Shown piece after piece: positions 24,766 through 33,197 of a stretch of 64,000 nt of DNA. A program made the translations under genes and the position numbers. The DNA is taken from positions 1 through 64,000 of the forward strand of contig VGBT01000004.1 in NCBI GenBank assembly GCA_016870395.1. The letters run 5' to 3'. Under the pieces are notes generated by a model. The model was not told the origin of the DNA, made no database searches, and worked only from the letters and a program-made list of their open reading frames with translations. This DNA is from Actinomycetota bacterium. Lineage in GTDB: Bacteria; Actinomycetota; Acidimicrobiia; IMCC26256; JAENVU01. Position 1 is the stretch's first letter; each line of letters begins with the position of its first letter.

Positions 24766-24810
24766 TTTGGCGTCGCCACACCGCGATAATCGCGGTCTGC
24801 TGACGCCAAA
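24766..24810. repeat. family A 45-nt double palindrome, copy 2
   Basis: TTTGGCGTC and GACGCCAAA outer arms; spacers GCCAC and CTGCT; centre ACCGCGAT-A-ATCGCGGT identical to copy 1. It lies 20 nt past the gpmA stop and upstream of the SDR promoter, on neither coding strand. Confidence 0.9.
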
Positions 24811-24830
24811 GGACCGGGGGCGGGGGTGGG

Positions 24831-25556
24831 TCAGCCGGCTTGCTTGGCGACGGCCGCGGCGGCCTCTGCGGCGGCCTCGGGGTCCAGGTACGCGCCCCGC
24901 ACCACCTGCATCCGCTCGTCGAGCGCGTACACGAGCGGCTGGCCCGTCGGGATGTTGCACTCGACGATCTCGGCCTCCGACATCCCGTCGAGGTGCTTCT
25001 TCAGCGCCCGCAGCGAGTTGCCGTGTGCCGCCACGAGCACGGTGAGCCCGGCCGCCAGGTCGGGCACGATCCCGTCGTACCAGTACGGCAGCATCCGGTC
25101 GACCACGTCGGCCAGGCACTCCGAGCGCGGGATCAGGTCGGCCGGCAGGTGGGCGTAGCGCTCGTCGATCGACGCGTCGTCCTCGAGCGGCGGCGGCGGG
25201 ACGTCGTAGGAGCGCCGCCACGCCTTCACCTGGTCGAGACCGAACTCCTCGGCGGTCTGGCGCTTGTCCTTGCCCTGCAGGTCGCCGTAGTGGCGCTCGT
25301 TGAGCCGCCAAGACCGCCGCACCGGGATCCACAGCCGTCCGCACGCCTCGAGCGCGAGCTGCGCGGTGCGAATCGCCCGGATCTGCAGCGACGTGTGCAC
25401 CACGTCGGGCAGCAGGCCGTGCTCGGCCAGCAGCTCGCCACCGTGGACGGCCTCCTGCTCCCCCTGCTCGGTGAGGTCGGCGTCGACCCAGCCCGTGAAG
25501 AGGTTCTCGAGGTTCCAGGTGCTCTGGCCGTGGCGCAGCAGGATCAGCGTGGACAT
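24831..25556 (-). CDS. gpmA: 2,3-bisphosphoglycerate-dependent phosphoglycerate mutase
   Basis: A 241-residue histidine-phosphatase-superfamily mutase. The phosphohistidine motif is [10 protein letters not shown], followed by [13 protein letters not shown] and the second His in [10 protein letters not shown], all as in GpmA. Reaction: 3-phosphoglycerate to 2-phosphoglycerate in glycolysis/gluconeogenesis. The tail is Ala-rich (about 225-241). The ATG at 25556 lies 8 nt after TAGGCT (leaderless); the GTG two codons upstream is less likely. No catabolic operator is present. Confidence 0.93.
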   Translation of the reverse strand: MSTLILLRHGQSTWNLENLFTGWVDADLTEQGEQEAVHGGELLAEHGLLPDVVHTSLQIRAIRTAQLALEACGRLWIPVRRSWRLNERHYGDLQGKDKRQTAEEFGLDQVKAWRRSYDVPPPPLEDDASIDERYAHLPADLIPRSECLADVVDRMLPYWYDGIVPDLAAGLTVLVAAHGNSLRALKKHLDGMSEAEIVECNIPTGQPLVYALDERMQVVRGAYLDPEAAAEAAAAVAKQAG

Positions 25557-25605
25557 GACCACCGAGCCTATGCAGCCGTTCCCCCCGACCGCCGACGCAA
25601 GCGCC

Positions 25606-27078
25606 CTACGAGGGCGGGAGCCCGACGGTCTTGGTCTCGAGGTACTCCTCGAAGCCCGGCATGCCGTGCTCGCGCCCGAGGCCGGACTCCTTGTACCCGC
25701 CGAACGGCGAGTCGGGGCCGAACCATTGGCCGTTGTTCACCGAGACCGTGCCGGTCCGCAGCCGCTTCGCGATCGCGTACGCGCGGTCGAGATCGCCGCC
25801 GTTGACCGCGCCCGAGAGGCCGTAGCGCGAGTTGTTGGCGATCCGCACCGCGTCGTCGTCGGTGTCGTAGGGGATCACCGCGAGCACCGGCCCGAAGATC
25901 TCCTCCTGCGCGATCGTCGAATCGGGGTCGACGTCGACGAAGAGCGTCGGCTCGACGTAGTAGCCCTTGTCGAGATGCGCGGGGCGGCCGCCGCCCACCA
26001 CCAGCCGCGCGCCTTCGGTCTTGCCCTTCTCGATGTAGCCGAGCACCCGCTCACGCTGACGCGCGTTGATAAGCGGACCCTGCAGGTTCTCCGGGTCGTT
26101 CGGGTCTCCGTACTTCCAACCCTCGAACGCGGCTTTCAGCAGCTCGACGCCCTCGTCGTAGCGCGAGCGCGGCAGCAACATCCGGGTAGTGATCGCGCAG
26201 CCCTGACCCCCGTGCATGCACACCATCGCGCCCGAGCGGCATTGCGCCTCGAGATCGGCGTCGTCGAGGATGATGTTGGCCGACTTGCCGCCAAGCTCGA
26301 GAAACACACGCTTCAGGCTCTCGGCACCGCGCGCCATGATCCGCTTGCCCGTCGCGGTGGAACCCGTGAACGAGATCATGTCGACGCGCTCGTCGCCGCT
26401 CAGCACTTCGCCGACAACCGCCGCGTCACCCGCGGTCACGACGTTGAGGACGCCCGCCGGGATGTCGGTGTACTCCGCGGCGACGCGCCCGATGTACGTG
26501 GCACTCCAAGGAGTGTCGGGCGCCGGCTTCAGGATCACCGTGTTGCCGGCCGCGAGGGCGGGGACGATCTTCGAGAGGTTCAACATGAAGGGGAAATTCC
26601 ACGGCGTGATCGCGCCGACCACGCCGACCGGCTCGCGCAGCACCCGGCGGGCCGAGCGCATGCCGAAGAACTCGTGCTCCGGCAGGTCGTGCTCCCAGTC
26701 GATCCGGTCGATGCACTCGATGTCCCACTCCATGTCGTCGATGCACGCGTCCTGCTGGATCGCGTAGGTGAGCGTGACGGGCGCGCCCACCTCGGCGACG
26801 ATCTGGGGGCGCAGCGCCTCGCGCTCCTTGGCCAGGCCCTCCTGGAGCTGGCGCAGGCAGCGCTTGCGCAGCTCGCGGTCGTTCGCCCAGTCGGTCTCGT
26901 CGAAGGCCCGCCGCGCCGCCGCGACCGCGCGCTCCATGTCGCCCACGCCCGCGTCGGCGACCTGCCCGATCTCCTCCTCGGTGGCCGGGTTCACGTTCGC
27001 GTAGGTCGCACCCGACGCGGCTTCGACCAGCTCGCCGTCGATGAGCATGCGGTGCTCACCGGAAACGGATGCGGCCAT
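25606..27078 (-). CDS. aldehyde dehydrogenase (NAD-dependent)
   Basis: A 490-residue ALDH-superfamily enzyme. Catalytic Cys294 is in [11 protein letters not shown], general base Glu261 is in LELGGKSAN, and ITPWNFP and FTGS are the cofactor motifs. It oxidises an aldehyde to the acid. A substrate clue comes from context: it is divergent, across a shared operator, from an FGGY kinase and a sphingosine-phosphate-lyase-like PLP enzyme whose product would be an aldehyde. The ATG at 27078 has GAGAGGGGAG upstream. Confidence 0.92.
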   Translation of the reverse strand: MAASVSGEHRMLIDGELVEAASGATYANVNPATEEEIGQVADAGVGDMERAVAAARRAFDETDWANDRELRKRCLRQLQEGLAKEREALRPQIVAEVGAPVTLTYAIQQDACIDDMEWDIECIDRIDWEHDLPEHEFFGMRSARRVLREPVGVVGAITPWNFPFMLNLSKIVPALAAGNTVILKPAPDTPWSATYIGRVAAEYTDIPAGVLNVVTAGDAAVVGEVLSGDERVDMISFTGSTATGKRIMARGAESLKRVFLELGGKSANIILDDADLEAQCRSGAMVCMHGGQGCAITTRMLLPRSRYDEGVELLKAAFEGWKYGDPNDPENLQGPLINARQRERVLGYIEKGKTEGARLVVGGGRPAHLDKGYYVEPTLFVDVDPDSTIAQEEIFGPVLAVIPYDTDDDAVRIANNSRYGLSGAVNGGDLDRAYAIAKRLRTGTVSVNNGQWFGPDSPFGGYKESGLGREHGMPGFEEYLETKTVGLPPS

Positions 27079-27118
27079 GGGGCTCCCCTCTCGCTCACGG
27101 CCTGTCGGCCCTGCGCGC

Positions 27119-27143
27119 AGGCTACCTGACACGCGAGTCAGGT
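27119..27143. promoter_or_regulatory. shared operator between aldehyde dehydrogenase and kinase-lyase genes
   Basis: ACCTGAC-ACGCGA-GTCAGGT (27124-27143), perfect 7-bp arms. It abuts the minus-strand -10 TAGCCT (27119-27124) of the aldehyde dehydrogenase. The plus-strand kinase starts 47 nt away. One site can thus regulate both divergent units. Confidence 0.8.
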
Positions 27144-27190
27144 GGGACCGGCCTGGTACCTTCGGCCGGCCCCTCACCGCGGGAGTCGGG

Positions 27191-28726
27191 ATGGCCTGCG
27201 CGCTCGGCATCGACGTCGGCAGCACCAACGTGAAGACGGCCCTGGTCACCGACGCCGGCCGCGTCGTCGCGAGCGCACAGCGGCGCCTGGAGACCCGGCG
27301 CGCCGACGTGGTTGCCGAGCAGGATCCCGACGCGCTCTGGGCCGCCGTCGCCGACGCCGTCGCCAAGACCACGGCCGCTGCGCCCGCCGAGGCCGCGGCC
27401 GTCACCACCCTCGTGTGCGCCAGCCAGTACAGCTCGATCGTGCCCGTGGACGCGGACGGGAAGGCGCTCGCACCGCTGATCACCTACATGGACCGGCGCG
27501 GCACCGACCAGTGCTTCGCGATCTGGGGCGAGCACCCGGCAGCGGTCGAGACCTGGCTGGAGCGCCAGGGCATCCCTCCGATCGGCGGCGGACTCTCGCT
27601 CGCCCACCTCCTCTACGTGCGTGACGACCGACCTGAGGTGTATGCAGCGACCGACGCGTTCTGCGAGCCGATGGACTTCGTCAACCTCCGCCTCACCGGG
27701 CGGGTCGCCGCAACCCAGGGAACCATGTTCGCGTCGCAGCTCTGCGACAACCGGACGCTGCACGGCACAACCTACGACGACGACCTCGTTCGCATGGCGG
27801 GGCTCGACGCGGCGAAGCTGCCCCCGCTGATCCGTCCGGCCGATGCGGTTGGTCGTCTGCTCCCCCACGTGGCCGAGCGGCTCGGGCTTCCCGCGACGAC
27901 CACCGTGTACGCGGCGGTGAACGACAGCCAGGCTGCGGCCGTCGCGACGGGAGTCGCCGACCCGGCGCGCGCCGCGCTCGTCATCGGCACCACGAGCGTC
28001 GTGCTCCAGAGCATCCCCGAGCGGCGCGCGACCGACCTCGACCACGACATCCTCTCGATGCCCTCGGCGCTCGACCACTACCTGGTCTGGGCCGAGAACG
28101 GCCTCGGCGGCAAGGCGCTCGAACACGTGCTCGACCATCTCGTGTACGCCACCGACGCGCTCGGCGACCACGGCACCCCCGACGCGTTCGCGTTCCTCGA
28201 CCGCGCGCTCGCGTCCACCCCGGCCGCTGCGAACGGCGTGCTGTTCCTCCCCTGGCTCGGCGGCTCGCTCGCGCCCGACGCCAACCCGGCGATGCGGGGC
28301 GGGTTCCTCAACCTCTCGCTCAACACGACCCGCGCCGACCTCGTGCGGGCCTCGGTCGAGGGCCTCGCGTACAACGCGCGCTGGCTCGTCGACGCGGTGG
28401 AGGGCTACAGCGGCCGCCCGATCGCGCGCATGGTCTTCGGCGGCGGCGGCGCGCGCTCGACCGTCTGGGCGCAGATCCTCGCCGACGTGCTCGACCGCCC
28501 GTTCAACACGCTCGCAGAGCCCGAGACCATCACAGCGCGCGGCGCCGCGCTGCTGGCGCTGGTGCGCGACGGCGTACTCGCCGAAACGGAGGCTGGCACC
28601 ATGGTCCCCGTCGCCGCGACCTACGAGCCCACGTTCGAGCACCGCGCCGCGTACGACACCATGTTCGACCAGTTCGTCGCGGCCTTCGCCCAGACGAAGC
28701 CGATCTTCGAAGCGCTCAACGGCTGA
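27191..28726 (+). CDS. FGGY-family kinase (xylulokinase-like)
   Basis: A 511-residue ASKHA kinase: GIDVGSTNVKTALV phosphate loop, ITYMDRRG, DSQAAAVATGVAD, and GGGGARSTVWAQILADVL adenosine loop. Xylulokinase and related sugar kinases are the closest branch. The PLP lyase follows 29 nt downstream in the same direction with its own GAAGGAG site, so the kinase product may be the lyase substrate. The ATG at 27191 is preceded by a weak GGGAG. Confidence 0.88.
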   Translation: MACALGIDVGSTNVKTALVTDAGRVVASAQRRLETRRADVVAEQDPDALWAAVADAVAKTTAAAPAEAAAVTTLVCASQYSSIVPVDADGKALAPLITYMDRRGTDQCFAIWGEHPAAVETWLERQGIPPIGGGLSLAHLLYVRDDRPEVYAATDAFCEPMDFVNLRLTGRVAATQGTMFASQLCDNRTLHGTTYDDDLVRMAGLDAAKLPPLIRPADAVGRLLPHVAERLGLPATTTVYAAVNDSQAAAVATGVADPARAALVIGTTSVVLQSIPERRATDLDHDILSMPSALDHYLVWAENGLGGKALEHVLDHLVYATDALGDHGTPDAFAFLDRALASTPAAANGVLFLPWLGGSLAPDANPAMRGGFLNLSLNTTRADLVRASVEGLAYNARWLVDAVEGYSGRPIARMVFGGGGARSTVWAQILADVLDRPFNTLAEPETITARGAALLALVRDGVLAETEAGTMVPVAATYEPTFEHRAAYDTMFDQFVAAFAQTKPIFEALNG

Positions 28727-28755
28727 GCGGCCCAGGCAACACGAAGGAGCACGCC

Positions 28756-30150
28756 ATGGCGAACGAGTTCCCCTACGCCGAGCGCTTCGGCGTGCACCGC
28801 GTGCTGCCCGAGCGCCCCACGTCGCACGAGGAGATCCTCGCGGAGCTCACCGCGATGGCCCAGGCCGAGGACGCGGCCTGGGAGGACGGCTCCTGCTCCG
28901 GCACGATGTACTGCGGCGACCACGAGCACTACGACTTCATGACCCAGGCCTTCGGGAAGTTCGGCCACGTCAACGTGCTCCAGCGCGACATCTGCCCGAG
29001 CGCCACTGTCTTCGAGGGCGAGATCGTCGCGATGGCGCTCTCGCTCTTCCATCCTGAGGCGATCACCGGCTCGACGCCGGCGGGCTCGGTGACCTCGGGC
29101 GGCTCCGAGAGCATCGTCTCCGCGCTGCTCGCCTACCGCGATCAGGCCCGCGCCGAACGCGGCATCGAGCGGCCCAACTTCGTGAAGCCTCTGAGCGCGC
29201 ACCCGGCGTTCGACAAGGGCGGGCACCTGTTCGGGATCGAGGTGCGCGACGCGCCGATCGATCCCGAGACCACGGGTGCAGACGTCGACGCGATGGCCGA
29301 CCTGATCGACGACGACACCATCGCGATCGTCGGCTCGGCCGGCAACTACGGCTACGGCACGATCGACCCCATGGCCGACCTCTCCGAGCTGGCGGTCGAC
29401 CGCGGGATCGGCATGCACGTGGACGGCTGCCTGGGCGGCTTCATCCTGCCCTTCGGCGAGATGCTCGGCTACGAGCCGATCCCGCCGTTCGACTTCCGCC
29501 TCCCCGGCGTCACCACCATCTCCGCCGACACCCACAAGTACGGGTACGGCTTCAAGGGCACCTCCACGCTGCTGTTCCGCGACGAGTCCCTGCGCCGCTG
29601 CCTCTACTTCTTCAAAACCGACTGGAACGGCGGCAAGTACATGTCGCCGGGGATCGCGGGGAGCCGATCGGGCGGGCTCCTCGCGGCGACGTGGTCGAGC
29701 ATGGTGCACCTCGGCCGCGAGGGGTACCTCGAGCGGGCGCGCCGCGTCTTCGAGACGTCGTTCGCGATGCAGGACGCGGTGCGCAGCCACCCCGAGCTGC
29801 GGATCCTGGGGCGACCCACCTTCTGCTTCGCGTTCACGAGCGACAAGCTCGACATCTACCACGTCAACGACTTCATGAAGGGCCGCGGCTGGCGCTTCAA
29901 CGGGCTGCAGTACCCCGACGCGCTGCACATGGCGGTGACGGGACCCCAGACGCAGCCGGGAGTGGCCGACCGGTTCGCGGCCGACCTGGCCGAGGCAATC
30001 CCGTACGCCCGCGAGCATGCCGGCGAACCGCCGCACACCGGGGCGATCTACGGCGGCGCGCCGGGCGGGGCGACACCCGAGGTCGACGGGTTCATCAAGG
30101 ACGTGATGGCCGGGCTGCTCGACACCATGCAGTCGGTACCGCCCGAGTAG
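28756..30150 (+). CDS. PLP-dependent lyase/decarboxylase, sphingosine-1-phosphate lyase-like
   Basis: A 464-residue fold-type I PLP enzyme. The Schiff-base lysine is Lys261 in SADTHKYGYGFKGTS, Asp223 (HVDGC) would contact the pyridine N, and SAHPAFDKGG gives the stacking His149. TSGGSESI is the phosphate cup. The THKYGYxxKGTS pattern is that of sphingosine-1-phosphate lyases (Dpl1/SPL), which split a phosphorylated amino alcohol into an aldehyde and phosphoethanolamine; group II amino-acid decarboxylases are the wider family. Flanked by a kinase upstream and a divergent aldehyde dehydrogenase. Confidence 0.85.
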   Translation: MANEFPYAERFGVHRVLPERPTSHEEILAELTAMAQAEDAAWEDGSCSGTMYCGDHEHYDFMTQAFGKFGHVNVLQRDICPSATVFEGEIVAMALSLFHPEAITGSTPAGSVTSGGSESIVSALLAYRDQARAERGIERPNFVKPLSAHPAFDKGGHLFGIEVRDAPIDPETTGADVDAMADLIDDDTIAIVGSAGNYGYGTIDPMADLSELAVDRGIGMHVDGCLGGFILPFGEMLGYEPIPPFDFRLPGVTTISADTHKYGYGFKGTSTLLFRDESLRRCLYFFKTDWNGGKYMSPGIAGSRSGGLLAATWSSMVHLGREGYLERARRVFETSFAMQDAVRSHPELRILGRPTFCFAFTSDKLDIYHVNDFMKGRGWRFNGLQYPDALHMAVTGPQTQPGVADRFAADLAEAIPYAREHAGEPPHTGAIYGGAPGGATPEVDGFIKDVMAGLLDTMQSVPPE

Positions 30151-30219
30151 GCGCTCGCACGCGGGTCCCGACCGCCCGATGCCCGACGACCCTGACGGTT
30201 TCGTTTACGGTCGAGAACT

Positions 30220-31758
30220 GTGCGGATCGCGGCCGTCGACCTCGGCTCGAACTCCTTCCATCTCGTCGTGGCCGAGGTCGGGCCCGACGGCACCTTCGCA
30301 CCGCTCGTGCGCGAGAAGGAGATGCTGCGCCTCGGCGATGTCGTGAGCCGCGAGGGCCGCGTCACCGACGAGGCGGCCGACGCCGCGGTGAACACGATGC
30401 GCCGGTTCCGGCTGCTCGCCGAGGCTGCCGGCGCCACCGAGGTGCTCGCCTGCGCCACCTCGGCGCTGCGTACCGCCGCGAACGGCGACAAAGTGCTCGA
30501 CCGCATCGCGGAAGAGGCCGGGATCGACGCCGACGCGATCGACGGTCTCGAGGAGGCCCGGCTGATCTTCGGCGCGATTCGCGCCGCGGTCACCATCGAC
30601 CCGTCGCCGGCCGTCTGCTTCGACCTCGGCGGCGGCAGTCTCGAGATCATGGTGGGAGACGCCGGCGGGCTCGTGTGGGCCGCGAGCGAGCGGCTCGGGG
30701 TCGCGCGCCTCTCCGCCCAGCTCGTGCACTCGGACCCGATCTCGAAGGTCGATTGCCGGCGACTGCACGAACACATCGTGGAGGTGCTCGCACCGCGCGC
30801 CGTCGAGGTGGCGGCGTACGAGCCGAAGCTGGCGATCGGCAGCAGCGGGACCTTCGAGAACCTGGCGCACATGGTCGCGGCGCGTCGCGACGAGTCAGTG
30901 CCGCGCTCGCTGAACCAGCTCACCTTCTCGCGTGCGGAGCTGCGTCCTCTCCACGAGGAGCTCCTCGCATCGAGCAGCGCGCAGCGCCGGCGCTTCGTCG
31001 GGCTCGACACCAAGCGGGCCGACCTGATCGTCGCGGGAGTCGAGGTTCTCGACGTGATCATGGACCTGTTCGCCGTCGACCAGCTGACGATCAGCGAGTG
31101 GGCGCTGCGCGAGGGCATGGTGCTCGACGCGCTCGGTCGCCACGATCCCGAGGACTGGTCCGACGACCCGCATGCGATCCGGCGGTCTTCGGTACAGGCG
31201 CTCGCCCGCCGGTGCTCCTGGCCCGAGGCGCACTCGCGCCACGTCGCGAAGCTCGCTCTCGACTTGTTCGACCAGACCCGCGAGCTGCACGGCTGCACCG
31301 ACGAGGACCGCGAATTGCTCGAGTACGCCGCGCTGCTCCACGACGTCGGTGAGCACGTCGCCCACGACGGTCACGACCGTCACGCGGCGTACCTCGTGGC
31401 GCACGGCCAGCTGCGGGGCTTCCCGCCCGAGGAGGTCGTCCTGCTCACCGCGCTCGTCCGCTGGCATCGCCGGGGAGTCCCCAAGGCGTCCGACGACCTA
31501 GTCGGCGAGCTCAGCGAAAAGCAGCGCGAGCGGGTCCGGCGGCTCGCGGCGATCCTGCGCGTCGCCGACGGGCTGGATCGCAGCCGCAAGCAGGTGGTCA
31601 CCGACCTCGCCGCGCGCGTGAACCCGTCGATGGTGCTGCTCCGCTTGAGGACCGTCGGCGATCCCGAGCTCGAGCTCTGGGGCGCGCGGCGCAAGCGCGA
31701 GCTCTTCGAGCGGGTATACAAGTGCGACCTCGAGCTCACCGCGCATCCCGCCGGGTGA
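30220..31758 (+). CDS. Ppx/GppA family phosphatase with C-terminal HD domain
   Basis: A 512-residue ASKHA phosphatase. Residues 1 to about 300 form the Ppx/GppA core (AAVDLGSNSFHLVV; VFDLGGGSLEIM as CFDLGGGS; IGSSGTFENLA; WALREGMVLDAL). Residues about 315-500 form an HD-type domain (ALLHDVGEHVAHDGHDRH). Such proteins hydrolyse polyphosphate and/or pppGpp. The GTG at 30220 is 8 nt after TACGGT, leaderless. Located after the kinase-lyase unit but with its own promoter. Confidence 0.9.
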   Translation: MRIAAVDLGSNSFHLVVAEVGPDGTFAPLVREKEMLRLGDVVSREGRVTDEAADAAVNTMRRFRLLAEAAGATEVLACATSALRTAANGDKVLDRIAEEAGIDADAIDGLEEARLIFGAIRAAVTIDPSPAVCFDLGGGSLEIMVGDAGGLVWAASERLGVARLSAQLVHSDPISKVDCRRLHEHIVEVLAPRAVEVAAYEPKLAIGSSGTFENLAHMVAARRDESVPRSLNQLTFSRAELRPLHEELLASSSAQRRRFVGLDTKRADLIVAGVEVLDVIMDLFAVDQLTISEWALREGMVLDALGRHDPEDWSDDPHAIRRSSVQALARRCSWPEAHSRHVAKLALDLFDQTRELHGCTDEDRELLEYAALLHDVGEHVAHDGHDRHAAYLVAHGQLRGFPPEEVVLLTALVRWHRRGVPKASDDLVGELSEKQRERVRRLAAILRVADGLDRSRKQVVTDLAARVNPSMVLLRLRTVGDPELELWGARRKRELFERVYKCDLELTAHPAG

Positions 31759-31771
31759 CCCCCGGGCCTGC

Positions 31772-32167
31772 TCACTCGGTGGACGCTCGACCGTCGGCGA
31801 ACGCGAGCACCTCACGTGCCGTGGCAAGCGCGCCGGCCGACTGGGATGCGGTGTAGGCCTCAGCCGGTATCCCGCCGGGAAGCGCGTCGGGATACCGGGT
31901 CGGGATGTAGAACTGGTCGAGCGCTCCCCAGTCGGGACATCTCGGCTGAACCTGCGGATCGAGCAGGGTGACCTCGCCGCAGAGCGTCCGAACGCTGTGG
32001 CCGAGGACCACGTCGGCGCCTGCCGCGTAGAGCACACCCTTCAGGGCCTTCCCTGCCGCCTGTTGGGCGAGGAAGCAGGCCGTCGCGTGCCGGCCGTGCT
32101 CGGCCAGGAGCGCCGCGTCGTCGAGGTCACGCCGTGCCTGCTCGATCCAACGGGCGCCTTCGCTCAC
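31772..32167 (-). CDS. HEPN-domain protein
   Basis: A 131-residue all-helical protein with the HEPN signature WIEQARRDLDDAALLAEHGRHATACFLAQQAAGKALKGVL. Its ATG overlaps the stop of the upstream nucleotidyltransferase (ATGA at 32164-32167), the normal HEPN/MNT gene pair. In characterised pairs the HEPN protein is an RNase toxin and the MNT protein AMPylates and blocks it. The catalytic Rx4-6H motif is not clear, so toxicity is not assured. Confidence 0.85.
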   Translation of the reverse strand: MSEGARWIEQARRDLDDAALLAEHGRHATACFLAQQAAGKALKGVLYAAGADVVLGHSVRTLCGEVTLLDPQVQPRCPDWGALDQFYIPTRYPDALPGGIPAEAYTASQSAGALATAREVLAFADGRASTE

Positions 32168-32502
32168 AACAGGCGCCGCCCGCTCCGCCTGACCCCGTCG
32201 ATGAAGCGGCCGCCTGCCGCGGCCTCGTCCGGCGTGTAGACGAAGACGTCGACCGGCACGCTCAAATCGAGCTCGGCCAGCAGCGTCTCGACACGTCGCG
32301 ACGGAGACTCGTCGGTCACGCGTACCACCAGCAGGTCGAGATCACTCGTCGCATGGACCCCGCCGCCCACCATGGATCCGAACACCCACGCCTCGACGAC
32401 ACCCTGGAGCGACCGGAGCCCGTCGATGGCGCGCGCGAGCTCGGCTTCGAGCTCGCTGCGGCGCGCCGCCGCGCCTCCCCATCGAACGGTGGTGGTGCTC
32501 AT
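32164..32502 (-). CDS. MNT-type minimal nucleotidyltransferase
   Basis: A 112-residue nucleotidyltransferase. The active-site motif is VFGSMVGGGVHATSDLDLLV (G-S ... D-x-D, residues about 41-60), with a third acidic residue plausible at VDVFVYT. Probable partner (antitoxin or AMPylator) of the overlapping HEPN gene. It starts 9 nt downstream of the TetR stop, so the three genes could form one transcript with the regulator first. Confidence 0.87.
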   Translation of the reverse strand: MSTTTVRWGGAAARRSELEAELARAIDGLRSLQGVVEAWVFGSMVGGGVHATSDLDLLVVRVTDESPSRRVETLLAELDLSVPVDVFVYTPDEAAAGGRFIDGVRRSGRRLL

Positions 32503-32511
32503 CGCGCCAGT

Positions 32512-33165
32512 CTACGGGCGTCGGGCCTCGCTGCCCGCGACGGTCTCGCCGGCGCCGGAGGTCGTCGTGGCGACGATGCGGGCGGTCGTCTCGACGACGT
32601 CAGACCGGGAGACGCCGTACACCTCGAGATCGGTGTGAAACGCCGCCATGCGCTCGATCATCGCGACCAGCGCGGCCGCGGCCGCAAACGGGGTCAAGCC
32701 CTCGGCGCCCGAGTGCTCCACCTTGGTGGCGAGCGCCTCGGTTAGCGGTTGGAGCGCGGCGTTACGCACGTCGCGGAAGCGCTGATCACCCTCCTGCGCG
32801 GCGAGGTTGCGCGTGCGGAGGATCGCTCGGTGGTGGTCCCAGTAGGTGAGGAAGCCGTCGACGAGCTCTCGGGCCAGGGCGAGCCCGTCGTCGCCGTCCC
32901 AGGGCCTCGCGAGGAGCTGGCCGAGCGGCGCGGACTGCTCCCCCACCTCCTCCGCGAGCACGAGGACCGCCTCCTCGACGTCGCGGAAGTACTGGTAGAA
33001 GGTCGCCGGGGAGGTGCCGACCTCGCGGGCGATCTCGACCACGCGCAGGTCGCGCAGGCCGCTGCTCTCGAGCTGCTCGCTCGTCGCCTCGAGCAGGCGG
33101 CGCCGGGTCTCGATCCCCCGCTTGCCCAGCGGTCGCCCGTCGAGGGCGACCGCGTCGTCAATCAC
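32512..33165 (-). CDS. TetR-family transcriptional regulator
   Basis: A 217-residue regulator. The N-terminal helix-turn-helix (about residues 17-62) is clear: RRRLLEATSEQLESSGL, VVEIAREVGTSPATFYQYFRDVEEAV. The C-terminal ligand domain is unremarkable; the resemblance to actinobacterial regulators of lipid/steroid genes is general. The GTG at 33165 is chosen because it lies 8 nt after TACTCT, giving a leaderless start. A palindrome related to the window's catabolic operators abuts that -10, so autoregulation is likely and it is my candidate for the regulator of the dispersed operator set. Confidence 0.9.
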   Translation of the reverse strand: MIDDAVALDGRPLGKRGIETRRRLLEATSEQLESSGLRDLRVVEIAREVGTSPATFYQYFRDVEEAVLVLAEEVGEQSAPLGQLLARPWDGDDGLALARELVDGFLTYWDHHRAILRTRNLAAQEGDQRFRDVRNAALQPLTEALATKVEHSGAEGLTPFAAAAALVAMIERMAAFHTDLEVYGVSRSDVVETTARIVATTTSGAGETVAGSEARRP

Positions 33166-33173
33166 GGGCCAGG

Positions 33174-33197
33174 AGAGTATCTGACTCCCCTTCAGAA
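33174..33197 (-). promoter_or_regulatory. autoregulatory-type operator and -10 of the TetR gene
   Basis: Minus-strand TCTGA-N7-TCAGA (33180-33196; one half GTCAGA, the other TTCTGA) abuts TACTCT (33174-33179). The right half GTCAGA-TA is identical to that at 36226-36249. Weaker than the best sites but in the same position relative to the -10. Confidence 0.6.
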
